From CSP1-5 sp964348275 (GTDB taxonomy: Bacteria; Methylomirabilota; Methylomirabilia; Methylomirabilales; CSP1-5), in contig CAYGBT010000002.1 of NCBI GenBank assembly GCA_964348275.1, positions 61,958 to 125,957 on the forward strand: 64,000 bases of DNA. The letters are read 5' to 3'. The notes beneath the pieces are model-generated. The model saw nothing but the letters and a program-made list of their open reading frames with translations. It had not been told where the DNA came from and made no database searches. Each line of letters begins with the position of its first letter. Positions within the stretch are counted from its first letter, which is position 1. Position numbers and translations under genes: made by a program. Shown here piece by piece: positions 46,209 through 54,853 of the stretch.

Positions 46209-47789
46209 ATGCGAGTTTTGGTCAGCGATAACCTTTCGAAGATGGGCCTCGAGGTGCTCCGCCAGATTCCAAACATCCAGGTGGACGTCCGATCCAAGGT
46301 CACGCCCGAAGAGTTGCTCCAGGTGATCGATCAGTACGATGCCCTGATCGTTCGGAGTGCGACGAAGGTCACTGCCGAAGTGATCAGGGCAGGGAAGGAA
46401 CTCAAGGTGATCGGTCGGGCCGGCGTCGGCGTGGACAACGTCGATGTGGAGGCGGCCACCGCCCAAGGCGTGGTCGTGATGAACACCCCCACTGGCAACA
46501 CCGTCACCACCGCCGAGCACACCATATCCCTCCTGCTGGCGCTGACGAAGCACATTCCACAAGCGGTGGCCTCGTTGAAGGGAGGACGGTGGGAGAAGGG
46601 GAAGTTCCTCAACGTCGAGCTGTATAACAAGACCCTGGGGGTCATCGGGCTGGGGCGGATCGGGGGGGAGGTCGCGAGACGCGCGAAGGGCTTTGCCATG
46701 CGTGTCATCGCCTACGATCCATTCATCTCAACCGAAGTCGCAAGCCGCATCGGGGCCGAGCTGATCGACCTGGATGATGTCTACAGGCAGGCGGACTTTA
46801 TTACCCTCCACGTCCCTCTCGGCCCTGACACCTACCACATGATCAACCGAGAGACCATCGGTCTGATGAAGCGGGGAGTCCGAATCATCAACTGCGCCCG
46901 CGGAGGCGTCGTGGACGAGGAGGCCCTTTACGAGGCTATGACGAGTGGACACGTGGCGGGTGCTGCCTTCGACGTTTTAGAGAATGAACCGGATACTTCG
47001 AGTCCGTTGCTCTCCCTGGAGAACTTCATTGGCACGCCTCACCTGGGTGCCGCCACCGCCGAGGCTCAGGAAAACGTCGCCATCGCCATCGCCCAGCAAG
47101 TGGCAGACTATCTTACCAATGGGCTTATTCGGAACTCGGTGAACACCCCTTCCATCGAGCCGGAACTCCTGGCCAAGATCCAGCCCTATCTCACCTTAGC
47201 GGAAAAGCTGGGGCGGCTCGACTCGCAGCTGGCCGAGGGCCGGTTTCAGGAGATCCGCATCGACTACACGGGGGAGGTCGCGAGCTACGACACCTCGCCT
47301 TTGACGGCGGCCGTCGTAAAGGGCGTGCTGGACCCGATTACTTCGGACATGATCAACATCGTCAACGCTCTGCCCTTTGCCCAGCAGCGAGGGATCCGTG
47401 TGGTGGAGTCGAAGAGCAGCCAGGAAGAGGACTACGCCAGCCTCATCTCGGTCACCATTCAAACCGACCGAGGACAGAGCTTGACCGCCGGGACCCTTTT
47501 CAGTCGGCGGGAGCCGCGAGTGGTCAGGATTGATGAATTCTCCCTTGAGGCCGTACCGGAAGGGTACCTCCTCGTCTTCTCCAACCTCGACGTCCCGGGA
47601 GTCATCGGGAAGATCGGCACCATCCTCGGGGAAAATCAGGTCAACATCGCCGGCATGGTCCTGGGCCGAGAAAAGCCGGGAGGCCAGGCGGTTTCCGTGG
47701 TGAACGTCGATAGCCAGATCCCGACCCCTGTCCTCGACGAGATCCGGCGGATGCCCAACATCGTCTATGCCAAGGTGGTGAAGGTCTGA
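46209..47789 (+). CDS. serA: D-3-phosphoglycerate dehydrogenase
   Basis: 526 residues. Rossmann motif GVIGLGRIGGEVARRA, catalytic Arg/Glu/His regions (NCARGGVVDEEAL; GTPHLGAATAEAQ), intervening ASB domain and C-terminal ACT domain (PGVIGKIGTILGENQVNIAGM). First step of serine synthesis; the ACT domain usually gives serine feedback. I start at ATG 46209 with GGAGAGACC upstream; ATG 46197 also possible. Confidence 0.96.
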   Translation: MRVLVSDNLSKMGLEVLRQIPNIQVDVRSKVTPEELLQVIDQYDALIVRSATKVTAEVIRAGKELKVIGRAGVGVDNVDVEAATAQGVVVMNTPTGNTVTTAEHTISLLLALTKHIPQAVASLKGGRWEKGKFLNVELYNKTLGVIGLGRIGGEVARRAKGFAMRVIAYDPFISTEVASRIGAELIDLDDVYRQADFITLHVPLGPDTYHMINRETIGLMKRGVRIINCARGGVVDEEALYEAMTSGHVAGAAFDVLENEPDTSSPLLSLENFIGTPHLGAATAEAQENVAIAIAQQVADYLTNGLIRNSVNTPSIEPELLAKIQPYLTLAEKLGRLDSQLAEGRFQEIRIDYTGEVASYDTSPLTAAVVKGVLDPITSDMINIVNALPFAQQRGIRVVESKSSQEEDYASLISVTIQTDRGQSLTAGTLFSRREPRVVRIDEFSLEAVPEGYLLVFSNLDVPGVIGKIGTILGENQVNIAGMVLGREKPGGQAVSVVNVDSQIPTPVLDEIRRMPNIVYAKVVKV

Positions 47790-47790
47790 G

Positions 47791-49086
47791 GTGATTCCCA
47801 CAGCCATCCCCAAGGGGGTTCGAGTTCTCACCCCGCCCGAGGCAGCCCGCCTCAGGTGGATAGAGAAGACCCTCCTCTCCGTCTTCCAGCGCTGGGGTTT
47901 TCGGGAAATCCTGACGCCGACCTTCGAATACCTGGAAGTCTTCGCCCACGGGGCGGGGGACGGTCTCCAGGGAAAGGCGTTCAAGTTCGTAGACCGGCAG
48001 ACCGGTCTTCTCCTGGCCCTGCGGGCCGATTTGACTCCCCAGGTCGCCCGGATGGTGGCTGCCAGCATGCGGCATCATCCCCTGCCTCTTCGCCTCGCCT
48101 ACTCCGCCCCGGTCTTTCGCCATGAGGAGTCCCAGCCGGGACGACAGCGGGAGTTCTTTCAAGCCGGGGTCGAGCTGATCGGTTCGGATAGGCCCGAGGG
48201 GGACGCCGAGATGATCTCGATGGCGGTCGAGGGATGCCAAGAGGCTGGTCTCCGAAATTTCCAGATCGACGTCGGCCAGGTGGAGTATCTCCGAGGGATG
48301 TTGAACGCGCTCAATCCGTCCTCCGATCTTCGCCGAAAGATCCTTTCGGCACTCCGACGGAAGGACGGCGTGGAACTCGAATTCACTCTAAAGTCCCTGC
48401 CGGTCGAGGCCAGATTGAAGGAAGCAATCCTCAACCTGACGACCCTCTATGGTGGGGAAGCGGTCCTCGAAAAGGCAAAGGCTTGGGCTGTCACGGAGCA
48501 GTCCCGGCTCGCGTTGGAAAACCTAATCCAGGTTTATGGAGTCCTGAAGGCCTACGGCCTGGCCGAGCACATCATTATTGACCTTGGAGAAACCTATGCC
48601 TTCGACTATCACACCGGTGTCGTCTTCCAGGTTTTTACCGAGTCGCTGGGCCATCCGATCGGGGGTGGGGGCCGGTATGATAATCTGATTGGTCAGTTCG
48701 GCTACCCCTGCCCTGCCACCGGCTTTGCCTTTGAGCTGGAGAAGGTCCTGGCGGCTCTGGATGTGGAGGGAATCCTTCCCACGGATCAGGGTCCGGACTT
48801 CCTCATCATCGATTTCAATCCGGACAAGCGCCACGCCCTTCACATAGCCCAGAGCTTGCGGAGCAAAGGCTACGCTGTTGCGAGAGACATCATCCGTCGC
48901 GATCTGGATGGATCGCTCCACTATGCCCGCGTGAGTGCAATCCCCCGGGTGATCATTTTGGGGCTCCAGGGGATGCCCGTAGATACCCTGGCGGTACGGG
49001 ACATCACGGCAAGGATGGAGAGGACCTTTCCGATCGCGGAGTTCTGCCAGCACGTCAAGGATGAAACACTGAAATGGCAAACGTGA
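47791..49086 (+). CDS. hisZ: ATP phosphoribosyltransferase regulatory subunit
   Basis: 431 residues, a class II tRNA-synthetase-like fold: RWGFREILTPTFEYLEVF, LRADLTPQVARM, YSAPVFRHEES, and GGGGRYDNLIGQFG. It resembles HisRS without the anticodon domain function, as HisZ does, and would pair with a short HisG found elsewhere. Here it lies between serA and purA. GTG start one base after the serA stop; overlaps purA by 13. Confidence 0.9.
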   Translation: MIPTAIPKGVRVLTPPEAARLRWIEKTLLSVFQRWGFREILTPTFEYLEVFAHGAGDGLQGKAFKFVDRQTGLLLALRADLTPQVARMVAASMRHHPLPLRLAYSAPVFRHEESQPGRQREFFQAGVELIGSDRPEGDAEMISMAVEGCQEAGLRNFQIDVGQVEYLRGMLNALNPSSDLRRKILSALRRKDGVELEFTLKSLPVEARLKEAILNLTTLYGGEAVLEKAKAWAVTEQSRLALENLIQVYGVLKAYGLAEHIIIDLGETYAFDYHTGVVFQVFTESLGHPIGGGGRYDNLIGQFGYPCPATGFAFELEKVLAALDVEGILPTDQGPDFLIIDFNPDKRHALHIAQSLRSKGYAVARDIIRRDLDGSLHYARVSAIPRVIILGLQGMPVDTLAVRDITARMERTFPIAEFCQHVKDETLKWQT

Positions 49087-50378
49087 TCGTGGTCGGCACG
49101 CAGTGGGGCGACGAGGGGAAGGGGAAGATTGTTGACACCATCAGCGAGTCTTTCGAGGCCGTGGCCCGCTACCAGGGGGGGAACAACGCCGGACACACCG
49201 TGGTGGTAGGGAACGAGATGGTGATCCTCCATTTGGTCCCTTCGGGCATTCTTCGGAAAGGGAAAATCTGCATCCTGGGAAACGGGGTCGTGGTTGATCT
49301 TCCGGCCCTCACCCACGAGCTGAATCAGCTTCGCCGGCTGGATGTGAAGGTCGAGGGAAATCTTCACATCGGCAAAAACGCGCACCTGGTGCTCCCCTAC
49401 CACAAGATCCTGGATCAAGAGCGGGAAAAGGTCGCCGTCCGACCCATCGGGACCACCAGGCGCGGGATTGGGCCGGCGTACGCCGATAAGGCGGCCCGAG
49501 TGGGGATTCGAATCGGAGACCTTTTCAACCCGTCCCTCTTCCTCGACCACCTGCGTACCAACGTGGCCGAGAAGCAGGCCCGTGCCCCGAAGGAAAGTGC
49601 GCTCCATACCCTCGATCCCGAGGCCATCTTTAGTGAGCAGATGACCCACTTCCGCGAGGTTCAAGCCTTTCTCGTTGATGCCTCCGTAGTATTGAACACG
49701 ATGATCGACGACGGAAAAAAGATCTTGTTTGAGGGAGCGCAGGGGACCCTTCTCGATGTGGACCTGGGGACGTATCCGTATGTCACCTCGAGCAGCGCAA
49801 CAGCCGGCGGGGCCTGCACCGGGACCGGGGTCGGACCGACCCGCATCGACGGGGTCCTCGGCGTTATGAAGGCCTACACCACCCGGGTGGGGGAAGGTCC
49901 ATTCCCCACAGAACTGAAGGATAGTACTGGCGAGGAACTCCGGAATCGCGGAGGCGAGTACGGGGCCACGACCGGAAGACCCAGGCGATGCGGGTGGCTC
50001 GATGCGGTCGCGCTTCGCTTTGCCATCCGAGTCAATGCCCTAAGCACCTTGGCCCTGACGAAGCTCGATGTCTTAGATCCACTCCCAGTTCTGAAGATCT
50101 GCCGAGCCTATCGCTTCTGGGACCAGACTCTGGAGGAATTCCCCAACGAGACCGACGTCCTCAAGGAATGTCAGCCGATGTATGAGGAAATCGAGGGCTG
50201 GAAGGAGAGCACGCTGGGCCGTACGTCCATCGCGGAAATACCGAAAAAGTGCCGCGCATTTCTGGACCGCCTGGAGACTATCCTCGGTATCGATATCTCG
50301 ATCATCTCTACGGGCCCTGAACGAGACCAAACCATCCTCCTCCCCACTCCCACCTTGAAGCAATGGGGCCTCGTTTAG
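49074..50378 (+). CDS. purA: Adenylosuccinate synthetase
   Basis: 434 residues, full length. P-loop-like QWGDEGKGKIVD, GNNAGHTVVV, FEGAQGTLLDVDLGTYPYVTSSS and the GTP-binding KLDVLD. Converts IMP to adenylosuccinate. Start overlaps hisZ, so translation is coupled. Confidence 0.98.
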   Translation: MANVIVVGTQWGDEGKGKIVDTISESFEAVARYQGGNNAGHTVVVGNEMVILHLVPSGILRKGKICILGNGVVVDLPALTHELNQLRRLDVKVEGNLHIGKNAHLVLPYHKILDQEREKVAVRPIGTTRRGIGPAYADKAARVGIRIGDLFNPSLFLDHLRTNVAEKQARAPKESALHTLDPEAIFSEQMTHFREVQAFLVDASVVLNTMIDDGKKILFEGAQGTLLDVDLGTYPYVTSSSATAGGACTGTGVGPTRIDGVLGVMKAYTTRVGEGPFPTELKDSTGEELRNRGGEYGATTGRPRRCGWLDAVALRFAIRVNALSTLALTKLDVLDPLPVLKICRAYRFWDQTLEEFPNETDVLKECQPMYEEIEGWKESTLGRTSIAEIPKKCRAFLDRLETILGIDISIISTGPERDQTILLPTPTLKQWGLV

Positions 50379-50379
50379 T

Positions 50380-50432
50380 TCAGGGCTTAGGGTTGATTGT
50401 TTACGGTTCACGGTTCACAGTTCACGGTCAAC
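50380..50432. repeat. Heptamer array after purA
   Basis: GTTCAGG, GCTTAGG, GTTGATT, GTTTACG, GTTCACG, GTTCACA, GTTCACG and GTCAACC follow purA. A complementary-type array (GTGAACC, GTGAACG, CTGAACC, ATGAACT) lies at about 50904-50945, on the other side of repeat copy 3. Confidence 0.85.
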
Positions 50433-50459
50433 CCGACTCTCACGGCAATCCGACATAGA

Positions 50460-50830
50460 TCACCTATCACTCAACTTCGATCGTCCCCTTTATTGGCATC
50501 GGCGAGGGGAGCAAGGCCGCGGAAGGCGGAAACTGGTTTGCGGGCCGTCGAGCAGCACATGCAGGCCCCTCGTCCGGACCTCTCATCGTACCCGAGCCCT
50601 CCCGAAGACACCCGACTCTCCTCGCGCTTTGTTATTAGGCAGCACGTGCAGGCCCCGAGCGACATTGCCGGAAGTCCGAAGGCTTTCGGACCGCTCAGGG
50701 CCGCCGCGGGCCCGAAGGGTTCCGGGATCTTGCGGAGAGGCCCGAAGCGAAGGGCCGAGGGGGCTGTTCCAACAGAATAAGCTACCAGTGGAATTTTCCG
50801 CCGACGGTTACTCCCTCCCCGAGCCGGCCC
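50460..50830. repeat. Palindromic interspersed repeat, copy 3 (inverted and rearranged)
   Basis: Contains GCTTTGTTATTAGGCAGCAC, the complement of a block in copy 1 at 25.03-25.06 kb, plus AACTGGTTTGCGGGC and CCCGAAGACACCCGACTCTC blocks. It fills the gap between purA and the cNMP-binding gene. Open frames over it look spurious. Confidence 0.7.
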
Positions 50831-50957
50831 CGATCGATGAGGAGGAGACAAGGTATGTTGCTGTGAGTCAGTGATAGGTCGCAGTGAGAGTGGCGGTTTT
50901 GCTGTGAACCGTGAACGATTAGCCCCCAACCCTGAACCATGAACTGCAGGTGGGTCT

Positions 50958-51431
50958 CTAGGCGCTCCATTCAGCCGGTGCCAAGAACATCATCACCTTG
51001 TCGTTGGTCGTGCGGAGACGGTCCGAGACCTGCTTCAACACGTTCCAAAGAACGGTGTAAGCAAGATCACGATCATCGTGCAGGAGTTGCCGGAAGGGAT
51101 GTCGCTTGAGAATCAGCAGCTCGCACGGTGCAGCGGCCTTGGCCGCGGCGCTACGAACCACATCATCGCCAATCACCGCCATCTCACCAAAGGCCTGACC
51201 CTCATCGAGGACCTCCAGCGTTTCCTCTCCCCCTAAGGGGTAGTCGCGTGTAATGCGAACCTTACCCTTGACGACCACGTAGAGTTCCTCGCCTGGATCG
51301 CCCTCCTTGAAGATCACAGAGCCGTCTGCGAACTGTTTCACGCCGGCGACGCGAAGGATGGACTGCAGCTGGCCCATGTTGAGTCCGCGAAACATCACCG
51401 CCTTTGCCAATTGCGGTGTCAGGTCTTTCAT
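50958..51431 (-). CDS. Stand-alone cyclic-nucleotide-binding domain protein
   Basis: 157 residues. One cNMP-binding beta-roll: VKQFADGSVIFKEGDPGEELYVVVKGKVRI, with phosphate-cassette-like GQAFGEMAVIGDDVVRSAAA. There is no DNA-binding helix-turn-helix after it, so it is not a complete CRP/FNR regulator and could act by protein contact. ATG with AAGGAGGCGCT. Its long upstream region has a leader-type terminator hairpin, start-stop repeats and a tiny membrane peptide. Confidence 0.85.
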   Translation of the reverse strand: MKDLTPQLAKAVMFRGLNMGQLQSILRVAGVKQFADGSVIFKEGDPGEELYVVVKGKVRITRDYPLGGEETLEVLDEGQAFGEMAVIGDDVVRSAAAKAAAPCELLILKRHPFRQLLHDDRDLAYTVLWNVLKQVSDRLRTTNDKVMMFLAPAEWSA

Positions 51432-51592
51432 AGCGCCTCCTTGAAGTTGCTATGGGCACGCTCGGTTCTGAAGACAAGGCTAACCTCAGCACTTCTGTCT
51501 ACACGCTTCAGTTACATCGATTCGGCCAAATGTGCAATATTTGTGCCTTGATCGGATGACTCGGGGACGCGTCGAAACTCGATTTCTCCACA

Positions 51593-51753
51593 AAAGCAAA
51601 ACGCCCTCCCGGGCCGTTGTGTGCCCGAGTGGGCGTCCGACTACTTCGTGCGTCGTCGCTTGTGCCGAAAGGGGACTCTGATCTCCGTCGCCTACCAGAG
51701 CTCCTTTATTACATCTCTTACATCTCTTACATCTCTTACATCTCTTGCATCCC
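51593..51753 (-). ncRNA. Leader-type element copy J with terminator and ATG-TAA tandem repeats
   Basis: Minus strand: a stem ACGCCCACTCGGGC facing GCCCGGGAGGGCGT (one mismatch, one wobble) with TTTTGCTTTTG at about 51603-51593. Ahead of it lie CGGCACAAGCGACGACGC, as in other copies, and AAAGGAG. Farther upstream 51709-51744 is four perfect 9-bp units that on this strand read GAGATGTAA, i.e. repeated ATG-TAA start-stops, preceded by ATG CAA GAG ATG TAA. The MxPG frame itself is not present here. Confidence 0.55.
51709..51753. repeat. 9-bp tandem repeat
   Basis: TTACATCTC four times exactly, then a degenerate fifth unit TTGCATCCC. Part of leader element J. Confidence 0.95.
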
Positions 51754-51766
51754 CTCAGCGGGAATG

Positions 51767-51847
51767 TCAGGCTCCGGCGACAAAGCCGAGGAAGAATCCT
51801 AGGATAAGGACCGTGATCGAAATAAACGTTAGCTCCACACCAGTCAT
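51767..51847 (-). CDS. Tiny membrane peptide (26 residues)
   Basis: ATG 51847 with AAAGGAGGG eight bases upstream encodes MTGVELTFISITVLILGFFL and six more residues, one hydrophobic helix ending GFVAGA. A good ribosome site supports translation. Function unknown; may belong with the cNMP-binding gene downstream. Confidence 0.55.
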   Translation of the reverse strand: MTGVELTFISITVLILGFFLGFVAGA

Positions 51848-51927
51848 TACGGACCCTCCTTTCAGGTTATGGCGTTTTATTAGGGCCTGTCGTGGTCGGC
51901 ATGCAATGACGATGATCACCGACTGAT

Positions 51928-51941
51928 ATGATTTTTATCAT
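51928..51941. promoter_or_regulatory. FNR/DNR-type palindrome
   Basis: ATGAT-TTTT-ATCAT, a perfect 14-bp palindrome with the TGAT-N4-ATCA core of FNR-family sites (consensus TTGATNNNNATCAA). It lies in an AT-rich stretch upstream of the minus-strand tiny peptide and of plus-strand PilZ gene. Which promoter it serves is unclear. The rest of 51848-52188 shows no gene. Confidence 0.4.
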
Positions 51942-52188
51942 GTCGATCAATGACCATGATAGACCCCTTAGCTATGAAATGCTTCATTTTCTGTAGGGTC
52001 AGAATATTAGGGCAAATGTCCATTCGATGCCCCTTTTATTGGCGGGGACTTTCCAAGTGTGGTTGGCATTGCACATTCATTTCAACTTCTAAAATCAACC
52101 ATTTAACATCACTTCCTCGATTTGGTCTGAATATTGCAGCGTATCTGATTGTAGTCGAAGCGTCTGCAAACATAAGGAGCATCGACAG

Positions 52189-52551
52189 ATGTTATCCCCA
52201 ACTAATGGTGGCCTTCGGCGCCATCGACGATGGGACGTCGCGGGACGGATCGCGGGACGGATTGGCACGAGCCACACAGTGTCCTTCATTAACATCAGCC
52301 TGGGCGGGGCCCTGGTCGAACACTCCAACGTGGTCCAGCCCGGATCCCTCGCATTCCTGACTCTCTCGTTCTCGGGGGAGGAGGAAGCTTTGAAGTGCCG
52401 GGTGGTCCGATCGTTTGTCCACCGCTATGAGGTCTTGGCTTCAGGGGAACGAGGACTCGTCTATCGCTCGGGGGTGGAGTTCTTGGACGCCTCGGAGCCA
52501 TCCCTGCGACTGATCGACAAATCGATCGAGTCCGTGAAGGCCCTCGCCTAA
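52189..52551 (+). CDS. PilZ-domain protein
   Basis: 120 residues, one PilZ domain with arginines RRHRRWD and motif NISLGGALVEHSN. The body is close in sequence to the PilZ protein at 5393-5749 (ISLGGAL...EHS). AAGGAG lies upstream of ATG. Receptor of c-di-GMP by family, partner unknown. Confidence 0.85.
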   Translation: MLSPTNGGLRRHRRWDVAGRIAGRIGTSHTVSFINISLGGALVEHSNVVQPGSLAFLTLSFSGEEEALKCRVVRSFVHRYEVLASGERGLVYRSGVEFLDASEPSLRLIDKSIESVKALA

Positions 52552-52637
52552 TCCGACCACATCGAAAGCTCCGCGCAGCCAACCACACACGTCCTCCTTC
52601 CGTTCACCATTCCTCGGCAGCGGTCCAGGATTTATGG

Positions 52638-52907
52638 TTGAGGTCATCGTTCCAGGCACGGAAAACAAAGGTTGATGTCCCCGGTGAGAGAGCCAAGAAT
52701 CGCGTGTCTCCGTGCCTCCTCTCCGTTGAGGATACCGCTTGCTACCTTGGTGTCTCCCCGCGGACCATCCGTGACCTGGAGGCTGCCGGGGTACTCACGA
52801 ACGGGCGAATCCCCCTCCCGAACGGTGGCGAACTGCAGAAGCTCCTCTTCGACCGGGAGGATCTCGATAAGCTTGTGGAAGGGTGGAAGGACGTTCCGAA
52901 TCATTAG
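52638..52907 (+). CDS. Excisionase-type helix-turn-helix protein
   Basis: Up to 89 residues. MerR/excisionase-like HTH: LLSVEDTACYLGVSPRTIRDLEAAGVL, then a basic wing. Family members are small DNA-binding proteins often on mobile DNA. The start is uncertain (TTG 52638 or a GTG inside). Confidence 0.65.
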   Translation: MRSSFQARKTKVDVPGERAKNRVSPCLLSVEDTACYLGVSPRTIRDLEAAGVLTNGRIPLPNGGELQKLLFDREDLDKLVEGWKDVPNH

Positions 52908-53043
52908 GGGATGGGGGGGACCCCCCGAGCGAGGAAGGAGTCCCCTCTGTTGGGAGTGGAAATCGATTCGGCTACGACGGGCAACTTCGGTGTTATAGAA
53001 TCGCCCTTTGAAGCGGGTGGGGATTTGGAGTTCTAGCTAGTTG

Positions 53044-53445
53044 TCAGACTCCAGCGGGGGACGAGGGAGTGGCTACGGTGAGGGATCGCCCCAGGCAATA
53101 CATTCCTGGGTCGAGAGGGCCGCGATAGGCCCCGTAGACGTGCTCACCAGATCGGGTGAAGAGCGCAGGGCCATCCCTACTCTCCATGAACGGCGGCTGC
53201 GTAAGCTCCAATACGACGAGTTTTTCGATGGGGTCGAGCCAGGCAATCCGCCCCTTCAGGACCACGCGCTGGGGCTGCTGCCCAGCCGGGCCCCGTTGCA
53301 GTTCGCATATCCCCATTTCCTGGCCAACCCTCTCCATAAGTGATTCGTTCATCCCGGAGGCGCATCCTTCTAGAACAACGATCCAAACGACCAAAAAAGG
53401 CCTCCGGAGACACGTGAGACTGACAGGCGTTTTACGCCCCGACAT
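53044..53445 (-). CDS. Putative lipoprotein
   Basis: 133 residues. Signal FLVVWIVVLEGCASG has an L-x-G-C lipobox. The mature part (VVLKGRIAWLDPIEKLVVLEL) is beta-rich. Function unknown, like the lipoprotein at 13265 it has an OB-like feel. ATG 53445 has GAGGGGGACG upstream. Divergent from the leader element of bactofilin 3. Confidence 0.65.
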   Translation of the reverse strand: MSGRKTPVSLTCLRRPFLVVWIVVLEGCASGMNESLMERVGQEMGICELQRGPAGQQPQRVVLKGRIAWLDPIEKLVVLELTQPPFMESRDGPALFTRSGEHVYGAYRGPLDPGMYCLGRSLTVATPSSPAGV

Positions 53446-53542
53446 GATCGTCCCCCTCGCGGTCGGCATCCCGATTGTCATAGTAGGCACGGGCGAGAGG
53501 ACGCGTCAACTTCCTTCAGCTGGAAAGAAGGCTGACTCGGGC

Positions 53543-53760
53543 TTGACCTTCCTTACAAGGTGGGCGATACTCAAGTTCCCCTCAGGAGACGCGGGAATGG
53601 AACCGGCGTAGGGATACTTTTCCGCCCACGCTCAGGCACAATCGACGGCGTACAACACACTTAGACGCTTTCTCGAGCTTACTGCGAACCGGAGGGTGGT
53701 TTGCTTTTGAGAAGGGTGCACAACTTCTGTTGCGGATGAAGATCGCGACAGAGATGGTGA
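53543..53760 (+). ncRNA. Leader element copy F (MEPA frame) upstream of bactofilin 3
   Basis: -35 TTGACC (53543-53548), N17, -10 GATACT (53566-53571), SD CAGGAG, ATG GAA CCG GCG TAG (53597-53611). GGCACAATCGACGGCG follows. The terminator region (GACGCTTTCTCGAGC and GGAGGGTGGTTTGCTTTT) has lost most pairing. Same arrangement as copy B. Confidence 0.7.
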
Positions 53761-53783
53761 CTCAGTAATAGGAGGCAAACGAG

Positions 53784-54164
53784 ATGACCTACATCCTCGG
53801 GAAAGGATTAGTCTTTCGGGGCGAGCTCACGGGCGAGGGAGATATCCAGGTGCAAGGGCACATGGAGGGCAAGATTGCAGTGACCGGGACCGTAAGCATC
53901 CCGAAAGGGGCGAGCATCCAGGCGGACATCTCCGCCACGGAGATTATTGTGGCCGGAGTGGTTCGGGGAAATCTGATGGGCTCAGGCAAAGTTGAGGTGT
54001 TGCCGACTGCCCAACTCGAGGGGGATACCCGCAGCAAGTCCCTGGTCGTAGCGCAGGGGGCCGTCGTGACAGGGAGGTTCAGCGTAGGACCTCCGCCCAG
54101 TCCAGTCGAGGTGTTCGCCGAAATGGAGCAGCTACTCAAACAAGAGGAAGCACGGGATCGCTGA
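53784..54164 (+). CDS. Bactofilin, copy 3
   Basis: 126 residues, about 12 differences from the bactofilin at 5860-6252. Same beta-helix and Pro-rich tail (SVGPPPSPVEVFAEMEQLL). AGGAGG before ATG. The upstream leader and downstream partial leader are also conserved with the other locus, showing duplication of the whole segment in opposite orientation. Downstream here is the xthA pseudogene in place of the PilZ gene. Confidence 0.9.
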   Translation: MTYILGKGLVFRGELTGEGDIQVQGHMEGKIAVTGTVSIPKGASIQADISATEIIVAGVVRGNLMGSGKVEVLPTAQLEGDTRSKSLVVAQGAVVTGRFSVGPPPSPVEVFAEMEQLLKQEEARDR

Positions 54165-54191
54165 TCTGGTCACTAGGTAGTGGAACCGACG

Positions 54192-54306
54192 ACGGACCCG
54201 GGCTAGACACAGGTCCTAGCCTAGCTGCGGCACAATCGACGGCGCACCAAGTATCCAGACGCGCTCTCAGGCGCGGCACGACCCGGAGGGCGTTTTGTTT
54301 TACAAG
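54192..54306 (+). ncRNA. Leader element copy H (mini-ORF start lost)
   Basis: ACG GAC CCG GGC TAG occupies the mini-ORF position (54192-54206), so the ATG has become ACG. GGCACAATCGACGGCGCACC follows, then a terminator-like hairpin (GCGCTCTCAGG with CCCGGAGGGCG) and TTTTGTTTT. It corresponds to copy C in the other bactofilin locus. Confidence 0.5.
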
Positions 54307-54417
54307 CGTCGTTGATGGCTACTGGCAGCGGCTATAGGTGCCGAATCTAGGATCTTGACACCAAGCACCGGTCTCGTTAGCCTGCTCTCACCGAAAAAAG
54401 AGTTCTCGTTACAATCA

Positions 54418-54837
54418 AACAGGCGGTAAAGTTGAGTTTCATGGAACGCTTTACACCGTTTCTGAAGGCCATGCGGGCTGACGGCCGCGAATACCTCTTA
54501 TGCGGTGACTGGAACATCGCCATAAGGAGATAGATCTGAAGAACTGGCGGAGTAATTAGAAAAACTCAGGCTTTCTCCTGGAATAACGTGCTTGGATCGA
54601 CGCATTGTTCCGTGAGGTTGGCTTTGTTGACGTGTTCCGAACATTGGACCAGGAAACGGATCAGTATACATAGTGGTCGAATCGTGGGCAGGCGTGGGCC
54701 AAGAACGTAGGATGAGGTATCGACTACCACGTCGCGACCCCGAAGATGGCCAAGAGCGCCCACGCTGAATCGATGTGCAAACACAAGCGCTTCTCCGATC
54801 ACGCCCCACTTGTTATCGACTATGATCACCAACTATA
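54418..54837 (+). pseudogene. xthA: Exodeoxyribonuclease III pseudogene
   Basis: Fragments read MERFTPFLKAMRADGREYLLCGDWNIA, then a lost base in GCCATAAG shifts the frame, then LKNWRSN, FREVGFVDVFRTLDQETDQYT, WSNRGQAWAKNVG, IDYHVATPKMAKSAH, RFSDHAPLVIDYD. Stops TAG, TAA, TAG and TGA interrupt. These are C-terminal motifs of ExoIII including the catalytic SDHAP. The N-terminal half is missing. Immediately before ampG, an order seen in betaproteobacteria, which suggests joint acquisition. Confidence 0.8.
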
Positions 54838-54853
54838 GTGGCAGCGCAGTTTA

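Noticed and set aside
51950..52360. 136-codon frame upstream of PilZ
   Set aside because: No ribosome site, no domain and it overlaps the well-supported PilZ gene in another frame.
54498..54809. Minus-strand frame over xthA region
   Set aside because: The plus strand carries recognisable ExoIII motifs; the minus frame does not.
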